NCBI RefSeq assembly: GCF_001426685.1
Contig: NZ_LMFB01000012.1
Coordinates: 116,655-180,654 of the forward strand
Reading direction: 5' to 3'
Length of the DNA stretch: 64,000 bases
Origin: Rhizobium sp. Root483D2
GTDB taxonomy: Bacteria > Pseudomonadota > Alphaproteobacteria > Rhizobiales > Rhizobiaceae
In this document: positions 27,201 through 37,104 of the stretch, piece after piece
Layout: every line of letters begins with the position of its first letter
Position numbering within the stretch: the stretch's first letter is position 1
Translations under genes and position numbers: made by a program
Notes under the pieces: model-generated
Databases searched by the model: none
Seen by the model: only the letters and a program-made list of their open reading frames with translations
Told to the model about the DNA's origin: nothing

Positions 27201-28391
27201 TCAGGCCCGGCCGAGCCTCGTCGGTGCCGGTGCCGCTGCCGCTCCCGTCCTGTTACGCCGCAGATAGATCAGCCCGCCAGCAAGCAATATGCCTGCGCCA
27301 ATAATGGCGATGGCGAGCACCGGCCGGTAGGCAATCCAGGCGATGGCGATGACCAGGGGACCAAGGATCAGCGTCAGAATAACGGCAATGACCGAGGTGC
27401 CGAAGCCGACGATCGAGCCCACAAACGGAACGAGATCGGCGATGATGCCAAGGATCGACAGCATCATGGCAAAGCCGATAAACATGCCGAGCAAGCCGCC
27501 GCCGCGAATGAGCCAGGTGATCAGCGTATTCTCGCTCTGGGCCGCATCGAACATCTGCGGCGCATCGACCTGTCCGGCGGCGCTCAGGAACAGCTCGCGG
27601 CCGTTTGTGGCCTTGTAGCCGGTGATCCCCGCACCTTTCTGCGCACCGATGAAGCTGGCTTCGGCAATATCTTCGCGGCTGAAGCTGATGCGCAGATCGC
27701 CGATAGCCGGGTTCTGGCGGTTCTGCGAGACATAAAGGGTGGTGCCATTGGCCTGGACGGGCCTGTCTGAGCCGATCGCAGCCGTGACCTTTCCGAGGAC
27801 ATCGGGCGTAAGCTTGACCGGCGTTTCCGTTCCGAGATTGGCAACGGCCTTGCCGTCCACCGTGAAGGCGCCGAGCGTCGCCGTCGCCACGGTGAAGCGG
27901 TCGCCCTCGATCGGCATGTCGGGGTTCTGGTGCTGGCCGCTCTGCTTGAAATCGGAGGAATCGACCGGGCGGGGGCGCCATTCCTTCTTGTAGCTATAGG
28001 TGGTCACTGTTTCTTCGCCGCCGCCGAGCGTCTTTTGGGTTTCGCTCTTGCTGTCTTCAATCCACTGGTACATCTCGACCTGCCGGTTGAGCCCGGCAGC
28101 ACCGTCAGCCGAAACGCCCAGCATCGGATCTTCCGGTATGCCGTCGGGTTTGACCGGGCCGGACACATGCACCAGCTTGCCTTCATTGGCCGGATCGACG
28201 GCGCCGCTGTCGATCGAAAGGACGATGCCGGCACCCTCCACCAGTGCGCGGTAGGTCTGGACGGAACGGCCCTCGTTCCAGGACAACAGCCAGATCATTC
28301 CGATCACCAGGATCGGGCCGATCACCAGCCCGGCGAGACCGCTTTTCAGTTTTGAAAACCACGATCTTGTAGTTGTTTCCGTAAAGCTCAT
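27201..28391 (-). CDS. TMEM43-family membrane protein
   Basis: A 396-aa protein with one N-terminal span (LVIGPILVIGMIWLLSWNEG), a large extracytoplasmic region (VEMYQWIEDSKSETQKTLGG) and four C-terminal spans (LIRGGGLLGMFIGFAMMLS and onward). This is the layout of TMEM43/LUMA proteins, whose bacterial function is unknown. GAGGGG precedes the ATG at 28391. Confidence 0.8.
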   Translation of the reverse strand: MSFTETTTRSWFSKLKSGLAGLVIGPILVIGMIWLLSWNEGRSVQTYRALVEGAGIVLSIDSGAVDPANEGKLVHVSGPVKPDGIPEDPMLGVSADGAAGLNRQVEMYQWIEDSKSETQKTLGGGEETVTTYSYKKEWRPRPVDSSDFKQSGQHQNPDMPIEGDRFTVATATLGAFTVDGKAVANLGTETPVKLTPDVLGKVTAAIGSDRPVQANGTTLYVSQNRQNPAIGDLRISFSREDIAEASFIGAQKGAGITGYKATNGRELFLSAAGQVDAPQMFDAAQSENTLITWLIRGGGLLGMFIGFAMMLSILGIIADLVPFVGSIVGFGTSVIAVILTLILGPLVIAIAWIAYRPVLAIAIIGAGILLAGGLIYLRRNRTGAAAAPAPTRLGRA

Positions 28392-28643
28392 GCCCCTCGT
28401 CCCCCTGCTGATGCCCATCCCTTTAACGGTTGGATCGGCACACTTATTCGCTGAAACAGGTGCTATCAGAAAACTGGAAAAATTAAATAGAGTGATCCCC
28501 GGTCGTGGTGAACCGTCTTTGGGGTATTAAGGACGTTTCGGCATATTCATTCCCTGCAGACGGAGTTGTTTTTCCATTTCGACCCTTGTCCATGATCCGG
28601 CGGCTTGTATCTTGCGGCCTGACAGGGAATGGGGAGGCTTGGC

Positions 28644-29801
28644 ATGACATCGCTCAACGCGGCATTTGAAACAGGAACCTTTGTCGGGCGCGTCTGGCGC
28701 CCCGATGTGGCGGGTCCCGCGCTGGTGGTCCTGCGCGGTGGCGATCTCATCGATATCACCTCGAAAGAGGTGCCGACGATGCGCGATCTTCTGGAGTTCG
28801 ACGACCCCATTGCATTTCTGGCCGGAACGTCAGGCGAGCGTCTGTCCACCCTTGAGGCCATCACGGCCGCCTCGGTCGAGGCCGCTGGCGATCTCTCGAT
28901 CATGCATCTGCTGGCGCCGTGCGACCTGCAGGCGGTCAAGGCCTGCGGCGTCACCTTCGCCCGTTCGATGATCGAGCGCGTGATCGAGGAAAAGGCTGCG
29001 GGAAACCCGGCTCTGGCCGAAACGATGCGCGCGCGCGTCACCGGGATTATCGGCGACAGCCTGCGCGACCTGAAGGCCGGGTCGCCGGAAGCGGCCAAGG
29101 TGAAGGCGGCGCTGATCGAGGTCGGCGTCTGGTCGCAATATCTGGAAGTCGGCATCGGCCCGGATGCGGAGGTGTTTTCCAAGGCGCAGGTCCTGGCCTC
29201 GGTCGGCTGGGGCGCCTCGGTCGGGCTGCATCCGATCTCGAAATGGAACAATCCCGAGCCGGAGATCGTGCTGGCCGTCGATAGCCAGGGCCGCGTCAAG
29301 GGGGCGGCGCTCGGCAATGACGTCAACCTGCGCGATGTCGAGGGCCGCTCGGCGCTGCTGCTCGGCAAGGCCAAGGACAACAATGCCTCCTCCGCCATCG
29401 GCCCGTTCATCCGCCTGTTCGACGATACCTATTCCATCGACGATGTGCGCAGCGCCGATCTGTCGCTAACGATCAGCGGCCCCGATGGTTTCGTCTTGAA
29501 AGGGGCAAGCACGATGCGGGAGATCAGCCGCGATCCGCTCGATCTGGTTGCCCAGACGATCGGCCGACATCATCAATATCCCGATGGCTTCATGCTGTTC
29601 ATGGGAACCCTGTTTGCGCCGGTCGAGGATCGCGATACCCCGGGCCAGGGCTTCACCCACAAGCTCGGCGATGTCGTGACGATCGCAAATGCCGAATTGG
29701 GATCGCTGACCAACACGGTACGCCTCTCGACCGAATGCCCGCCCTGGACGTTCGGCCCATCGGCATTGATGCGCAACCTTGCGGCCCGTGGGCTGCTCTA
29801 A
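28644..29801 (+). CDS. Fumarylacetoacetate hydrolase family protein
   Basis: A 385-aa FAH-fold protein. The C-terminal catalytic region has the acidic metal-ligand pattern (VGIGPDAEVFSKAQ, PEPEIVLAVDSQGRVKG, GNDVNLRDVEGRSALLLGKA). Members hydrolyse C-C bonds or dehydrate sugar acids such as 2-keto-3-deoxy acids; rhizobial proteins of this length are often near sugar-acid genes, which is not the case here. GGGGAGG precedes the ATG at 28644. Its end overlaps the convergent phosphatase by 4 bases. Confidence 0.85.
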   Translation: MTSLNAAFETGTFVGRVWRPDVAGPALVVLRGGDLIDITSKEVPTMRDLLEFDDPIAFLAGTSGERLSTLEAITAASVEAAGDLSIMHLLAPCDLQAVKACGVTFARSMIERVIEEKAAGNPALAETMRARVTGIIGDSLRDLKAGSPEAAKVKAALIEVGVWSQYLEVGIGPDAEVFSKAQVLASVGWGASVGLHPISKWNNPEPEIVLAVDSQGRVKGAALGNDVNLRDVEGRSALLLGKAKDNNASSAIGPFIRLFDDTYSIDDVRSADLSLTISGPDGFVLKGASTMREISRDPLDLVAQTIGRHHQYPDGFMLFMGTLFAPVEDRDTPGQGFTHKLGDVVTIANAELGSLTNTVRLSTECPPWTFGPSALMRNLAARGLL

Positions 29802-30574
29802 CGGCTCTGGATGATACCGGGCGGTTCGCCGTGTGATAGCCGCACGGCCGACAGGATGCCGCTCCTGTAGATGCCCGTATCGATATTGATGCGCGAAGGA
29901 CCGATCTCGACCCGTGCCACCGGCGTATGGCCATGCACGGTGACGAAGCCGTTGGCCGCGTGTTGATGGTCTGCGGCCCCCGGCCTGATCCACAAAAGGT
30001 CCGCATCCTTCTGCTCTGTCAGTGCCACGCCCTTCTTCAGGCCCGCATGGACAAAACAATAGCCGGGCACCTGTAGCAACGACGGCAGCGATGTCAGGAA
30101 CGCGACATGGCTGGCGGGAATAAGGGTTTCCAGCAGCGTTTTTTGCTCGGCCCGGCCTGTTGGAAGCCTGTTCAGCCCATAGGAACGCAGCGTCTCCATG
30201 CCGCCCAGGCGCAGCCAGTGGTGGTCAGTCGCGGGATTGCCGAGAAAATCAAGCATCACCGCCTCATGATTGCCGGAAAGGCAGATGCGGCGGATACCGG
30301 CAAGAGGCCGCGTGGTCAGCCGGGTGAGCACGGCGGATGATTTCGGTCCGCGATCGACGTAATCGCCGAGCATGACCAGCCATTTCACCCCGTTGCGCCT
30401 GGCGCCATCCGCAATGATCAGCTCTTCCAGCCGGCCCAGCGTATCGTCATAGCCGTGCACGTCGCCGACGGCATAGATATGGTCCGGCGCCCTGTCGAAC
30501 AAAAGCTTCCGCCTTTGTTCGGGCGGCGATGCCGCAGCGCGGCTGCGCAGGAAATCAAGGATTCCGCGGATCAT
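29798..30574 (-). CDS. Metallophosphoesterase (PPP-type phosphatase)
   Basis: A 258-aa phosphatase with all PPP-family metal motifs: [36 protein letters not shown] and [10 protein letters not shown]. Likely a serine/threonine or bis(5'-nucleosyl) phosphatase. Its start lies inside the 3' end of the upstream epimerase gene (20-base overlap), so it is probably translated as part of the polysaccharide operon. Confidence 0.87.
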   Translation of the reverse strand: MIRGILDFLRSRAAASPPEQRRKLLFDRAPDHIYAVGDVHGYDDTLGRLEELIIADGARRNGVKWLVMLGDYVDRGPKSSAVLTRLTTRPLAGIRRICLSGNHEAVMLDFLGNPATDHHWLRLGGMETLRSYGLNRLPTGRAEQKTLLETLIPASHVAFLTSLPSLLQVPGYCFVHAGLKKGVALTEQKDADLLWIRPGAADHQHAANGFVTVHGHTPVARVEIGPSRINIDTGIYRSGILSAVRLSHGEPPGIIQSR

Positions 30575-31586
30575 CAGGCGCCTCCGCCGCCACCATCTCG
30601 GCGCGATACCACGCGACAAAGCGGCGCACGCCCTCTTCCACCGAAATCGACGGCGTGAAGCCGGTCAGGCTGTGGAGAAGATCGGGTGATGCAAAGGTTC
30701 TGGGGACATCGCCTTGCTGCATCGGCAGCATGGTGCGGATCGCCGGACGCCCGACGGCGGCCTCGACCGTTTCGACGAAATGCATCAGCGCGACCGGCTG
30801 CCCGCCGCCGATATTGACGATGCGAAACGGCGCATGATGCGACAGCGTATCGATCGCCTCGACGCGATTATCCTGCGCCGGAGCAACGGCTGTCAGCCGG
30901 ACAATGCCCTCGACGAGATCGTCGATATAGGTGAAGTCGCGGCTCATCCGGCCCTCGCCATAAATCTCGATCGTCCGGCCGTTGAGGATGCAATCGACGA
31001 ATTTGAACAGCGCCATGTCCGGACGGCCCCAGGGGCCGTAGACCGTGAAGAACCGGAACGCCGTCGTCGGCACGCCGTAGAGATGCGCATAGCTGTGCGC
31101 CATCAGCTCGCCGGACTTCTTGGTGGCCGCATAGAGCGTCATCGGCTCGTCGGCCCGGTCGGTCTCGGCAAACGGGATTTTGTCGTTGGCGCCGTAAATC
31201 GAGGAGGTGGAGGCCAAGAGCAGATGCCTGGGCTGCACGGCCTTGGCCAGTTCCAGCATGTTCCAGGTGCCGATCAGATTGGAATCGACATAAGCCTTCG
31301 GGTTTTCCAGGCTGTAGCGCACGCCCGCCTGCGCCGCCAGATGAACGATGACGTCGGGCTCGCCCATTTCGGCTGCCCGTTCCAGCGCATCCCTGTCTTC
31401 CAGCATGCCGATCACCGGCCGGAAGCCGTTGGACCGGGCGAGGATCGCATGGCGCCGTTCCTTCAGGCGCACATCATAATAGAGCGTCATGCCATCGAAA
31501 CCGGTCACGAAATGGCCATCGTCCAGCAGCCGCTTGGCCAGGTGGAACCCGATGAACCCTGCCGTTCCCGTGATCAGATAGCGCAT
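30555..31586 (-). CDS. lpsL: UDP-glucuronate 4-epimerase
   Basis: Converts UDP-glucuronate to UDP-galacturonate for LPS core and capsule. The protein is 343 aa, an extended SDR with [16 protein letters not shown] for NAD binding, the catalytic YAATKKSGE motif and the epimerase signature [18 protein letters not shown]. Next to the UDP-glucose dehydrogenase that makes its substrate, the lpsL-rkpK arrangement known from Sinorhizobium meliloti. Confidence 0.93.
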   Translation of the reverse strand: MRYLITGTAGFIGFHLAKRLLDDGHFVTGFDGMTLYYDVRLKERRHAILARSNGFRPVIGMLEDRDALERAAEMGEPDVIVHLAAQAGVRYSLENPKAYVDSNLIGTWNMLELAKAVQPRHLLLASTSSIYGANDKIPFAETDRADEPMTLYAATKKSGELMAHSYAHLYGVPTTAFRFFTVYGPWGRPDMALFKFVDCILNGRTIEIYGEGRMSRDFTYIDDLVEGIVRLTAVAPAQDNRVEAIDTLSHHAPFRIVNIGGGQPVALMHFVETVEAAVGRPAIRTMLPMQQGDVPRTFASPDLLHSLTGFTPSISVEEGVRRFVAWYRAEMVAAEAPDDPRNP

Positions 31587-31635
31587 GCCGGCTCCTTGCT
31601 GGTCGTGACCGCCGTGGATCGATATCTCCCGCCTC

Positions 31636-32943
31636 CTAGTCCGGGCGGCCGATGCTTGTATAGGCAAACCCGTGTTTGGTGACCTCGCCGGCCTGATAGA
31701 TATTGCGGAGATCGACGAGGATCGGCGTGTTCATCAGGGCCTTCAGGCGGAGAAGATTAAGCGCGCGGAACTCGTTCCATTCGGTGACGATCACCAGCGC
31801 ATCCGCACCTTCGGCGGCCTTATAGGGATTGTCGGCATAGGCGATGCCGTCGATCACCTTCGTAGCGTTTTCCATGCCTTCGGGATCATAGCCGGTGACG
31901 ATGGCCCCAGCGTCGGTCAGCGCCTGGATGACGGCGATGGCCGGACTGTCGCGCATGTCGTCGGTGTTCGGCTTGAAGGTGAGGCCAAGCACTGCGACCT
32001 TCTTGCCGCGCACGTCGCCGCCGGCAGCCGCAATCACCTTGCGGCCCATGGCGCGCTTGCGGTTGTCGTTGACGGATACCACGGTCTCGATCAGGCGCAC
32101 CGGGCTGTCATGGTCCTGCGCTGTTTTGACCAGCGCCAGCGTGTCCTTGGGAAAACACGAGCCGCCATAGCCAGGACCGGCATGCAGGAACTTACCGCCG
32201 ATACGGCCGTCGAGACCAATACCGCGTGCAACCTCCTGCACATTGGCGCCGACCTTTTCGCACAGGTCCGCCATCTCGTTGATGAAGGTGATCTTCATCG
32301 CCAGAAACGCATTGCCGGCATATTTGATCAGCTCGGAGGTGCGCCGGGTGGTGAACAGTAGCGGCGACTGATTGAGATAGAGCGGCCGGTAGACCTCGGT
32401 CATCACGCCCCGGGCGCGCTCGTCATCAAGGCCGATAACGATGCGGTCAGGCCGCTTGAAATCGTCGATGGCAGCACCCTCGCGCAGGAATTCCGGATTG
32501 GACACCACGGCAATATCGGCATCCGGATTGGTCTCGCGCATGATCCGCTCGACCTCGTCGCCGGTGCCGACCGGAACGGTGGACTTGGTGACAACGACAG
32601 TAAAGCCGGTCACATGCGCGGCGATCTCGCGGGCGGCATCATAGACATAGGAGAGGTCCGCATGGCCATCGCCGCGCCGCGATGGCGTGCCCACCGCAAT
32701 GAAGATCACATCGCTCTGCGCAACGCTGGTTGCCAGATCGGTGGTAAAACTCAGCCGCCCGTCCTTGACATTGTCGGCCACCAGCTGCTCAAGACCCGGC
32801 TCGAAGATCGGGATGCGGCCGGCCAGCAGCGCTTCGATCTTGCTGGCGTCCTTGTCGATGCAGACAACGTCATGACCGAAATCGGCAAAACACACGCCCG
32901 AGACCAGTCCGACATATCCTGCACCGATCATCGTGATTTTCAT
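31636..32943 (-). CDS. rkpK: UDP-glucose 6-dehydrogenase
   Basis: Oxidises UDP-glucose to UDP-glucuronate in two NAD-dependent steps. The protein is 435 aa with the N-terminal Rossmann motif [20 protein letters not shown] and catalytic Cys263 in [16 protein letters not shown]. First gene of the operon with lpsL 49 bases downstream. It supplies uronic acids for lipopolysaccharide and capsular polysaccharides. Confidence 0.95.
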   Translation of the reverse strand: MKITMIGAGYVGLVSGVCFADFGHDVVCIDKDASKIEALLAGRIPIFEPGLEQLVADNVKDGRLSFTTDLATSVAQSDVIFIAVGTPSRRGDGHADLSYVYDAAREIAAHVTGFTVVVTKSTVPVGTGDEVERIMRETNPDADIAVVSNPEFLREGAAIDDFKRPDRIVIGLDDERARGVMTEVYRPLYLNQSPLLFTTRRTSELIKYAGNAFLAMKITFINEMADLCEKVGANVQEVARGIGLDGRIGGKFLHAGPGYGGSCFPKDTLALVKTAQDHDSPVRLIETVVSVNDNRKRAMGRKVIAAAGGDVRGKKVAVLGLTFKPNTDDMRDSPAIAVIQALTDAGAIVTGYDPEGMENATKVIDGIAYADNPYKAAEGADALVIVTEWNEFRALNLLRLKALMNTPILVDLRNIYQAGEVTKHGFAYTSIGRPD

Positions 32944-33137
32944 GGCAAACTCCAAAAACACATCGCACGGCGCATAACGGCCCAGCCTCGGATGCGCATA
33001 TAGCCGCATCCTTAGTCAAACATACTCATGTTGCCAATGCCGGATATGCCAGGCCAGCCTGCGACTGCACTTGCCAGCCGGACACTGATGGTTAGATTGC
33101 CGCCGGAAGAGGCAAGGCAGGCGGGAGAACAGCAGAC

Positions 33138-33725
33138 ATGGCGGAGATATTTCGCTGGCACAACGAGCCGGCTATCTGGAGCGGAGATGCCGGGCAGCTT
33201 TCTCTGAAAACCGACGCGAAAACCGATTTCTGGCAGGAAACCTTCTACGGCTTCCACCGGGACAGCGGCCACGCCTATCTTCGTCCTGTCTCCGGCGATT
33301 TTACAGGATCTGCGACAATCATCGGGGCTTACGAAACCCTCTACGATCAGGCCGGTCTCATGCTGCGCCTCAATGAGCGCAACTGGATCAAATGCGGCAT
33401 AGAATATACGGACGGAATGATGCATTTCAGCGTGGTGGTCACACGCGGCGTGTCGGACTGGTCGGTCATTCCGCTACCCGACATGGCCCCATCAGCACAG
33501 CTTTTCGTGCGGTTGACGCGCCATGACGCGGCCGTGCGCGTTCAGTTCCGGTTGAGCGGGGACGCGCCCTGGCAGATGGCGCGGCTCTGCCCGTTCTTCA
33601 GGGGCGATGCCGCATTCGGGGTCACGGCATGCTCGCCGGAACGCGGCGGGTTTGAGGCGACGTTCAGCGGCATCGCCGTCGGCCCGCCGATCAGCCGCGC
33701 CCTGCACGATGCGGACCACGGCTAA
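33138..33725 (+). CDS. DUF1349 family protein
   Basis: A 195-aa protein with a concanavalin-like beta-sandwich pattern of the DUF1349 family (FYGFHRDSGHAYLRPVSGDF, DQAGLMLRLNERNWIKCGIE, MHFSVVVTRGVSDWS). Members are soluble and probably bind carbohydrate; no enzymatic activity is established. Divergent from rkpK and convergent with the OsmC gene, which ends 3 bases after it. Confidence 0.85.
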   Translation: MAEIFRWHNEPAIWSGDAGQLSLKTDAKTDFWQETFYGFHRDSGHAYLRPVSGDFTGSATIIGAYETLYDQAGLMLRLNERNWIKCGIEYTDGMMHFSVVVTRGVSDWSVIPLPDMAPSAQLFVRLTRHDAAVRVQFRLSGDAPWQMARLCPFFRGDAAFGVTACSPERGGFEATFSGIAVGPPISRALHDADHG

Positions 33726-33728
33726 ATC

Positions 33729-34157
33729 TCAATCGAGAACCGTCATTGAAAAATCGGCACCGCCACGCAGCGTGTTGCTGACCGTACAGATTTCTTCTTC
33801 GGCGGCGTGAGCGATCGCATTCCGGGCTTCCGCCGGAAAGTCTCCCCGGATTGTCAAAACCGCATTGAACTTCACCACGCGCGACAGGCCTTCGGTGGAC
33901 TTTTCGCCGCTGACATCGGCGCGGATTTCGCTCACCCGGTCGAGCAGGCCCATCTGGCTCGCAGCGATCCGGGCGCTCATGGCAAGACAGGCTGAAAGCG
34001 AAGCGTAGAGAAGGTCGATCGGGTTGAAGCCGGCCTGCGAGGGACCGTTCACGATCTGGATTTCACCGCCCGTCGCGGATGTGACCTGAGGAAACCCGTG
34101 CCGGCCAAGAACAGCGATTGCGCCGGTTGGTCTGGTTTTTGTCGCTAATTCCGCCAT
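33729..34157 (-). CDS. OsmC family peroxiredoxin-like protein
   Basis: A 142-aa protein of the OsmC/Ohr superfamily. The two redox cysteines are seen in YASLSACLAMSARIAA and AAEEEICTVSNTL, so it can probably reduce organic hydroperoxides. It lies closer to the YhfA/OsmC-like branch than to Ohr. It stands alone, divergent from metQ. Confidence 0.86.
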   Translation of the reverse strand: MAELATKTRPTGAIAVLGRHGFPQVTSATGGEIQIVNGPSQAGFNPIDLLYASLSACLAMSARIAASQMGLLDRVSEIRADVSGEKSTEGLSRVVKFNAVLTIRGDFPAEARNAIAHAAEEEICTVSNTLRGGADFSMTVLD

Positions 34158-34332
34158 TTTGCTCTCCTGAAGTCACATGCAGTACATTTGATAGGCAATT
34201 TTTCAGTGTTGGAAGCTATTTGAGCCTTCATGACCAATAAAACCTGACGGAATCATTAGTCGGATTTTATGGAAATTTGTGTCCGCAAATAGCGGAACAT
34301 CCGCAAGAGTTTTTCCGGCCATCACACGATAA

Positions 34333-34400
34333 GAGGCGTTCGTGCTTCGCCCGGGGCATCCGATTTTGCGATAACCATACCACACCGGGGCAAACGCCTC
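34333..34400 (+). promoter_or_regulatory. Structured leader candidate upstream of metQ
   Basis: GAGGCGTT (34333-34340) pairs with AACGCCTC (34393-34400). Inside, GCCCGG (34349-34354) can pair with CCGGGGC (34385-34391) with one bulge. The structure ends 22 bases before the metQ start. It does not match the SAM-II riboswitch as I know it. It could be a regulatory leader or an operator pair; no test is possible here. Confidence 0.35.
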
Positions 34401-34422
34401 ATCTGACAGGACGGGACTGACA

Positions 34423-35256
34423 ATGACCAAAAAGACGATCTTTCACACACTCTCGCGCCGCGCGGCCCTGACCGCTCTTGCCGTTTCCGCCGCTGCGATC
34501 GCTGGCTTTGCCGCGCCGTCCGCAAGCTTTGCCCAGGACAAGTCGATCAAGGTCGGCATCATCAGCGGCGAGGACGAAGACGTCTGGCGCGTTGTCACCA
34601 CGGAGGCCGCAAAGCAGGGCCTGACCATCGAAACCGTTGTCTTCAACGATTATACCCAGCCGAACGAGGCACTGGAGCGCGGCGAAGTCGATGCCAACGC
34701 CTTCCAGCATCAGCCCTATTTGGACAACCAGATCCAGCAGCACGGCTATCATATCGTCAATGTCGGCTATACCGGCGTCTGGCCGATCGGCCTCTACACC
34801 AAGAAGTTCAAGACCATCGCCGAACTGCCAGAAGGTGCCGTGATCGGCGTGCCGAATGATCCGTCGAACGAAGGCCGTGCGCTGCGCGTGTTGCAGAACG
34901 AAGGCATCATCAAGCTGAAGGACGGCACCGGCATCCTGGCGACGATCGCCGATATCGTTGAAAATCCGAAGAAGGTCGAAATCAAGGAACTCGACGCTGG
35001 CGTCGTTGGTCGCGCGATCGAAGACCTCGATGCCGCCGTCGTCAACACCGATTGGGCTCTGAAGAGCGGCCTGTCTGCGGACGACCGCGTCGCCCAGGAG
35101 CCGGTTGATAACAACCCCTACCGCAACTTCATCGCCGTCAAGACCGGCACGGAGAACGAAGCCTGGGTAAAGACATTGGTCTCCGCCTATCAGAACGACG
35201 CCGTCAAGGCTGAATTCGACAAGGTCTACAAGGGTACCGGCATCAGCGCCTATTGA
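34423..35256 (+). CDS. metQ: D-/L-methionine ABC transporter, substrate-binding protein
   Basis: Periplasmic NlpA/MetQ family protein, 277 aa, with a signal region (RRAALTALAVSAAAIAGFAA, cleavage near SFAQ). No lipobox cysteine is present, so it is likely soluble. SRR before the hydrophobic stretch resembles a twin-arginine signal but lacks the full motif. Family stretches are ALERGEVDANAFQHQPYLDN and IGVPNDPSNEGRALRVLQ. First gene of metQ-metN-metI. Confidence 0.93.
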   Translation: MTKKTIFHTLSRRAALTALAVSAAAIAGFAAPSASFAQDKSIKVGIISGEDEDVWRVVTTEAAKQGLTIETVVFNDYTQPNEALERGEVDANAFQHQPYLDNQIQQHGYHIVNVGYTGVWPIGLYTKKFKTIAELPEGAVIGVPNDPSNEGRALRVLQNEGIIKLKDGTGILATIADIVENPKKVEIKELDAGVVGRAIEDLDAAVVNTDWALKSGLSADDRVAQEPVDNNPYRNFIAVKTGTENEAWVKTLVSAYQNDAVKAEFDKVYKGTGISAY

Positions 35257-35386
35257 TCCACTTTCGTACCTTTGAGCGAAGGGGTACGCTAAACCGGGCG
35301 GTTCTGGCATTCGTTTGCCAGGGCCGCCTTGGGCGTTTTGTAGAGATGCGCAAAACAAACGCCGAAAACACAACGAAGGACAAAGT

Positions 35387-36466
35387 ATGAATTCTGTTGT
35401 TTCCGATCCTGCGGCTGCGGGCCGATCGCAGGCGGGTGAGGTCGTCCGGCTGGTGGATGTCAAGCGCCGCTTCGGCACGACACCCGCTCTCGACGGTGTG
35501 TCGCTGACGGTGCGCAAAGGCGAAATTCTCGGCATTATCGGCCGAAGCGGCGCCGGCAAATCGACGCTGATTCGGTGCCTGAACGGGCTGGAGCAGGCCG
35601 ATAGCGGTGAAATCCATATCGAAGGCCGCAATATCACCGGTTTGAGCGAAAAGGAACTGCAGCCGCTGCGCCGCCGCATCGGCATGATCTTCCAGCACTT
35701 CAATCTTCTGTCGGCGAAAACCGTCGAGGAAAACGTGGCGCTGCCTTTGAAGATCGAAGGCCTGGGCAGGGCCGAGCGCCTGAAGCGCGCTGCCGAACTG
35801 CTGGATCTCGTCGGCCTGTCCGACAAGGCGAAGGCCTACCCGTCGTCGCTGTCCGGCGGCCAGAAGCAGCGCGTCGGCATCGCCCGCGCCCTTGCCGCGC
35901 GTCCGGCCCTTTTGCTGTCGGACGAGGCAACCTCGGCGCTCGACCCGGAAACGACCCGCTCGATCCTGGCGCTGTTGAAGGACATCAACCGCAAACTCGG
36001 CCTGACCATCCTCTTGATCACCCACGAAATGGAAGTGGTGCGCAGCGTCGCCGATCGCGTTGCGGTCATCGATGCCGGCCGTATCGTCGAAGAAGGCCAG
36101 GTCTGGTCGGTCTTTGCCAATCCGCAGGCGCCGATCACGCAGAGCCTGCTGAGCGGCATCCGGCCGCAACTGCCTGACGCGATTGCCGCGCGGCTGTCGC
36201 CGGTGGGCGGAGCCGAGCAGATTTTCAGCGTCGATATGGCCGGCCCTGCCGCCCAAGGTGCGCTGTTTGCCGATCTGTCGCAGGCCCTGCCGCAGGCCTT
36301 CCGCCTCGTTCACGGCGGTATCGATCATATTCAGGACCAGCCGGTGGCGCGGTTCTTCATAGCCGTTCCCACACGCGACGCCGCACTGCCGGAACAGGTC
36401 CAGAATTTTCTAAAGGCTCGCGGTGCGCGGGTGGAGGTGCTTGGTTATGACGCCAATCATGCTTGA
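35387..36466 (+). CDS. metN: Methionine ABC transporter, ATP-binding protein
   Basis: ATPase of the MetNI importer, 359 aa. Walker A (GRSGAGKST), the signature LSGGQKQRVGIARALA and Walker B (LLLSDEATSALD) are intact. The C-terminal ~90 residues form the NIL domain, which binds methionine and shuts the transporter down when the pool is high. GAAGGA precedes the ATG. The metI start lies inside its 3' end. Confidence 0.95.
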   Translation: MNSVVSDPAAAGRSQAGEVVRLVDVKRRFGTTPALDGVSLTVRKGEILGIIGRSGAGKSTLIRCLNGLEQADSGEIHIEGRNITGLSEKELQPLRRRIGMIFQHFNLLSAKTVEENVALPLKIEGLGRAERLKRAAELLDLVGLSDKAKAYPSSLSGGQKQRVGIARALAARPALLLSDEATSALDPETTRSILALLKDINRKLGLTILLITHEMEVVRSVADRVAVIDAGRIVEEGQVWSVFANPQAPITQSLLSGIRPQLPDAIAARLSPVGGAEQIFSVDMAGPAAQGALFADLSQALPQAFRLVHGGIDHIQDQPVARFFIAVPTRDAALPEQVQNFLKARGARVEVLGYDANHA

Positions 36467-37100
36467 ACTGCTTTTTCGCTCTCTCTGGGAAACCATCCTG
36501 ATGACCGGCGCCTCCGGCATCATCTCGCTGGTTGCCGGCCTGCCGCTCGGTCTGGCGCTCGTCGCCACCGCCCGAGGCGGTATTGCCGAAAAACCGTGGC
36601 TCAACAGCGTGCTGGGTGCCATCGTCAACGGTTTCCGCTCGGTGCCGTTCATCATTCTGCTCGTCGCGCTGATCCCGCTGACGCGGCTGATCGTCGGCAC
36701 GGCGCTTGGCACCTGGGCTGCCATCGTGCCGCTGGCCATTGCCGCCACGCCCTATTATGCCCGCATCGCCGAAGTGTCGTTGCGTGAGGTGGATCGCGGC
36801 CTGATCGACGCGGTGCGCGCCATGGGCGGCAACCGCTGGACGATCATCCGCGAAGTGCTTGTGCCGGAAGCACTGCCGGGCATTGTTGCCGGTTTCACCG
36901 TCACCCTGGTGACCCTGGTCGGCGCTTCCGCCATGGCCGGCGCCATCGGTGCCGGTGGTCTTGGCGATCTTGCGATCCGCTATGGCTACCAGCGTTTCGA
37001 AACGACAGTGATGATCGCCGTCGTCATCGTGCTGATCGTTCTGGTCTGCGGCATCCAGTGGCTGGGCGATCGCCTCGTCGCCAGGCTGGATCATAAATAG
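36447..37100 (+). CDS. metI: Methionine ABC transporter, permease
   Basis: Membrane subunit of MetNI, 217 aa, with about five spans and the EAA loop (RIAEVSLREVDRGLIDAVRA, MGGNRWTIIREVLVPEALPG) that contacts MetN. The ATG at 36447 has GGAGG upstream and overlaps the metN end by 20 bases, so translation is coupled. Confidence 0.93.
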   Translation: MTPIMLELLFRSLWETILMTGASGIISLVAGLPLGLALVATARGGIAEKPWLNSVLGAIVNGFRSVPFIILLVALIPLTRLIVGTALGTWAAIVPLAIAATPYYARIAEVSLREVDRGLIDAVRAMGGNRWTIIREVLVPEALPGIVAGFTVTLVTLVGASAMAGAIGAGGLGDLAIRYGYQRFETTVMIAVVIVLIVLVCGIQWLGDRLVARLDHK

Positions 37101-37104
37101 CCGG

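Noticed and set aside
27183-27770. 195-codon plus-strand frame opposite the TMEM43 gene
   Set aside because: Low-complexity mirror frame; the minus-strand protein has clear membrane spans.
34333-34400. Call of a SAM-II riboswitch before metQ
   Set aside because: The conserved loop sequences of that class as I recall them are not seen, so only a structured leader is reported.
34203-34430. 75-codon minus-strand frame in the metQ leader
   Set aside because: Weak start, overlaps metQ and the pairing leader, no recognisable domain.
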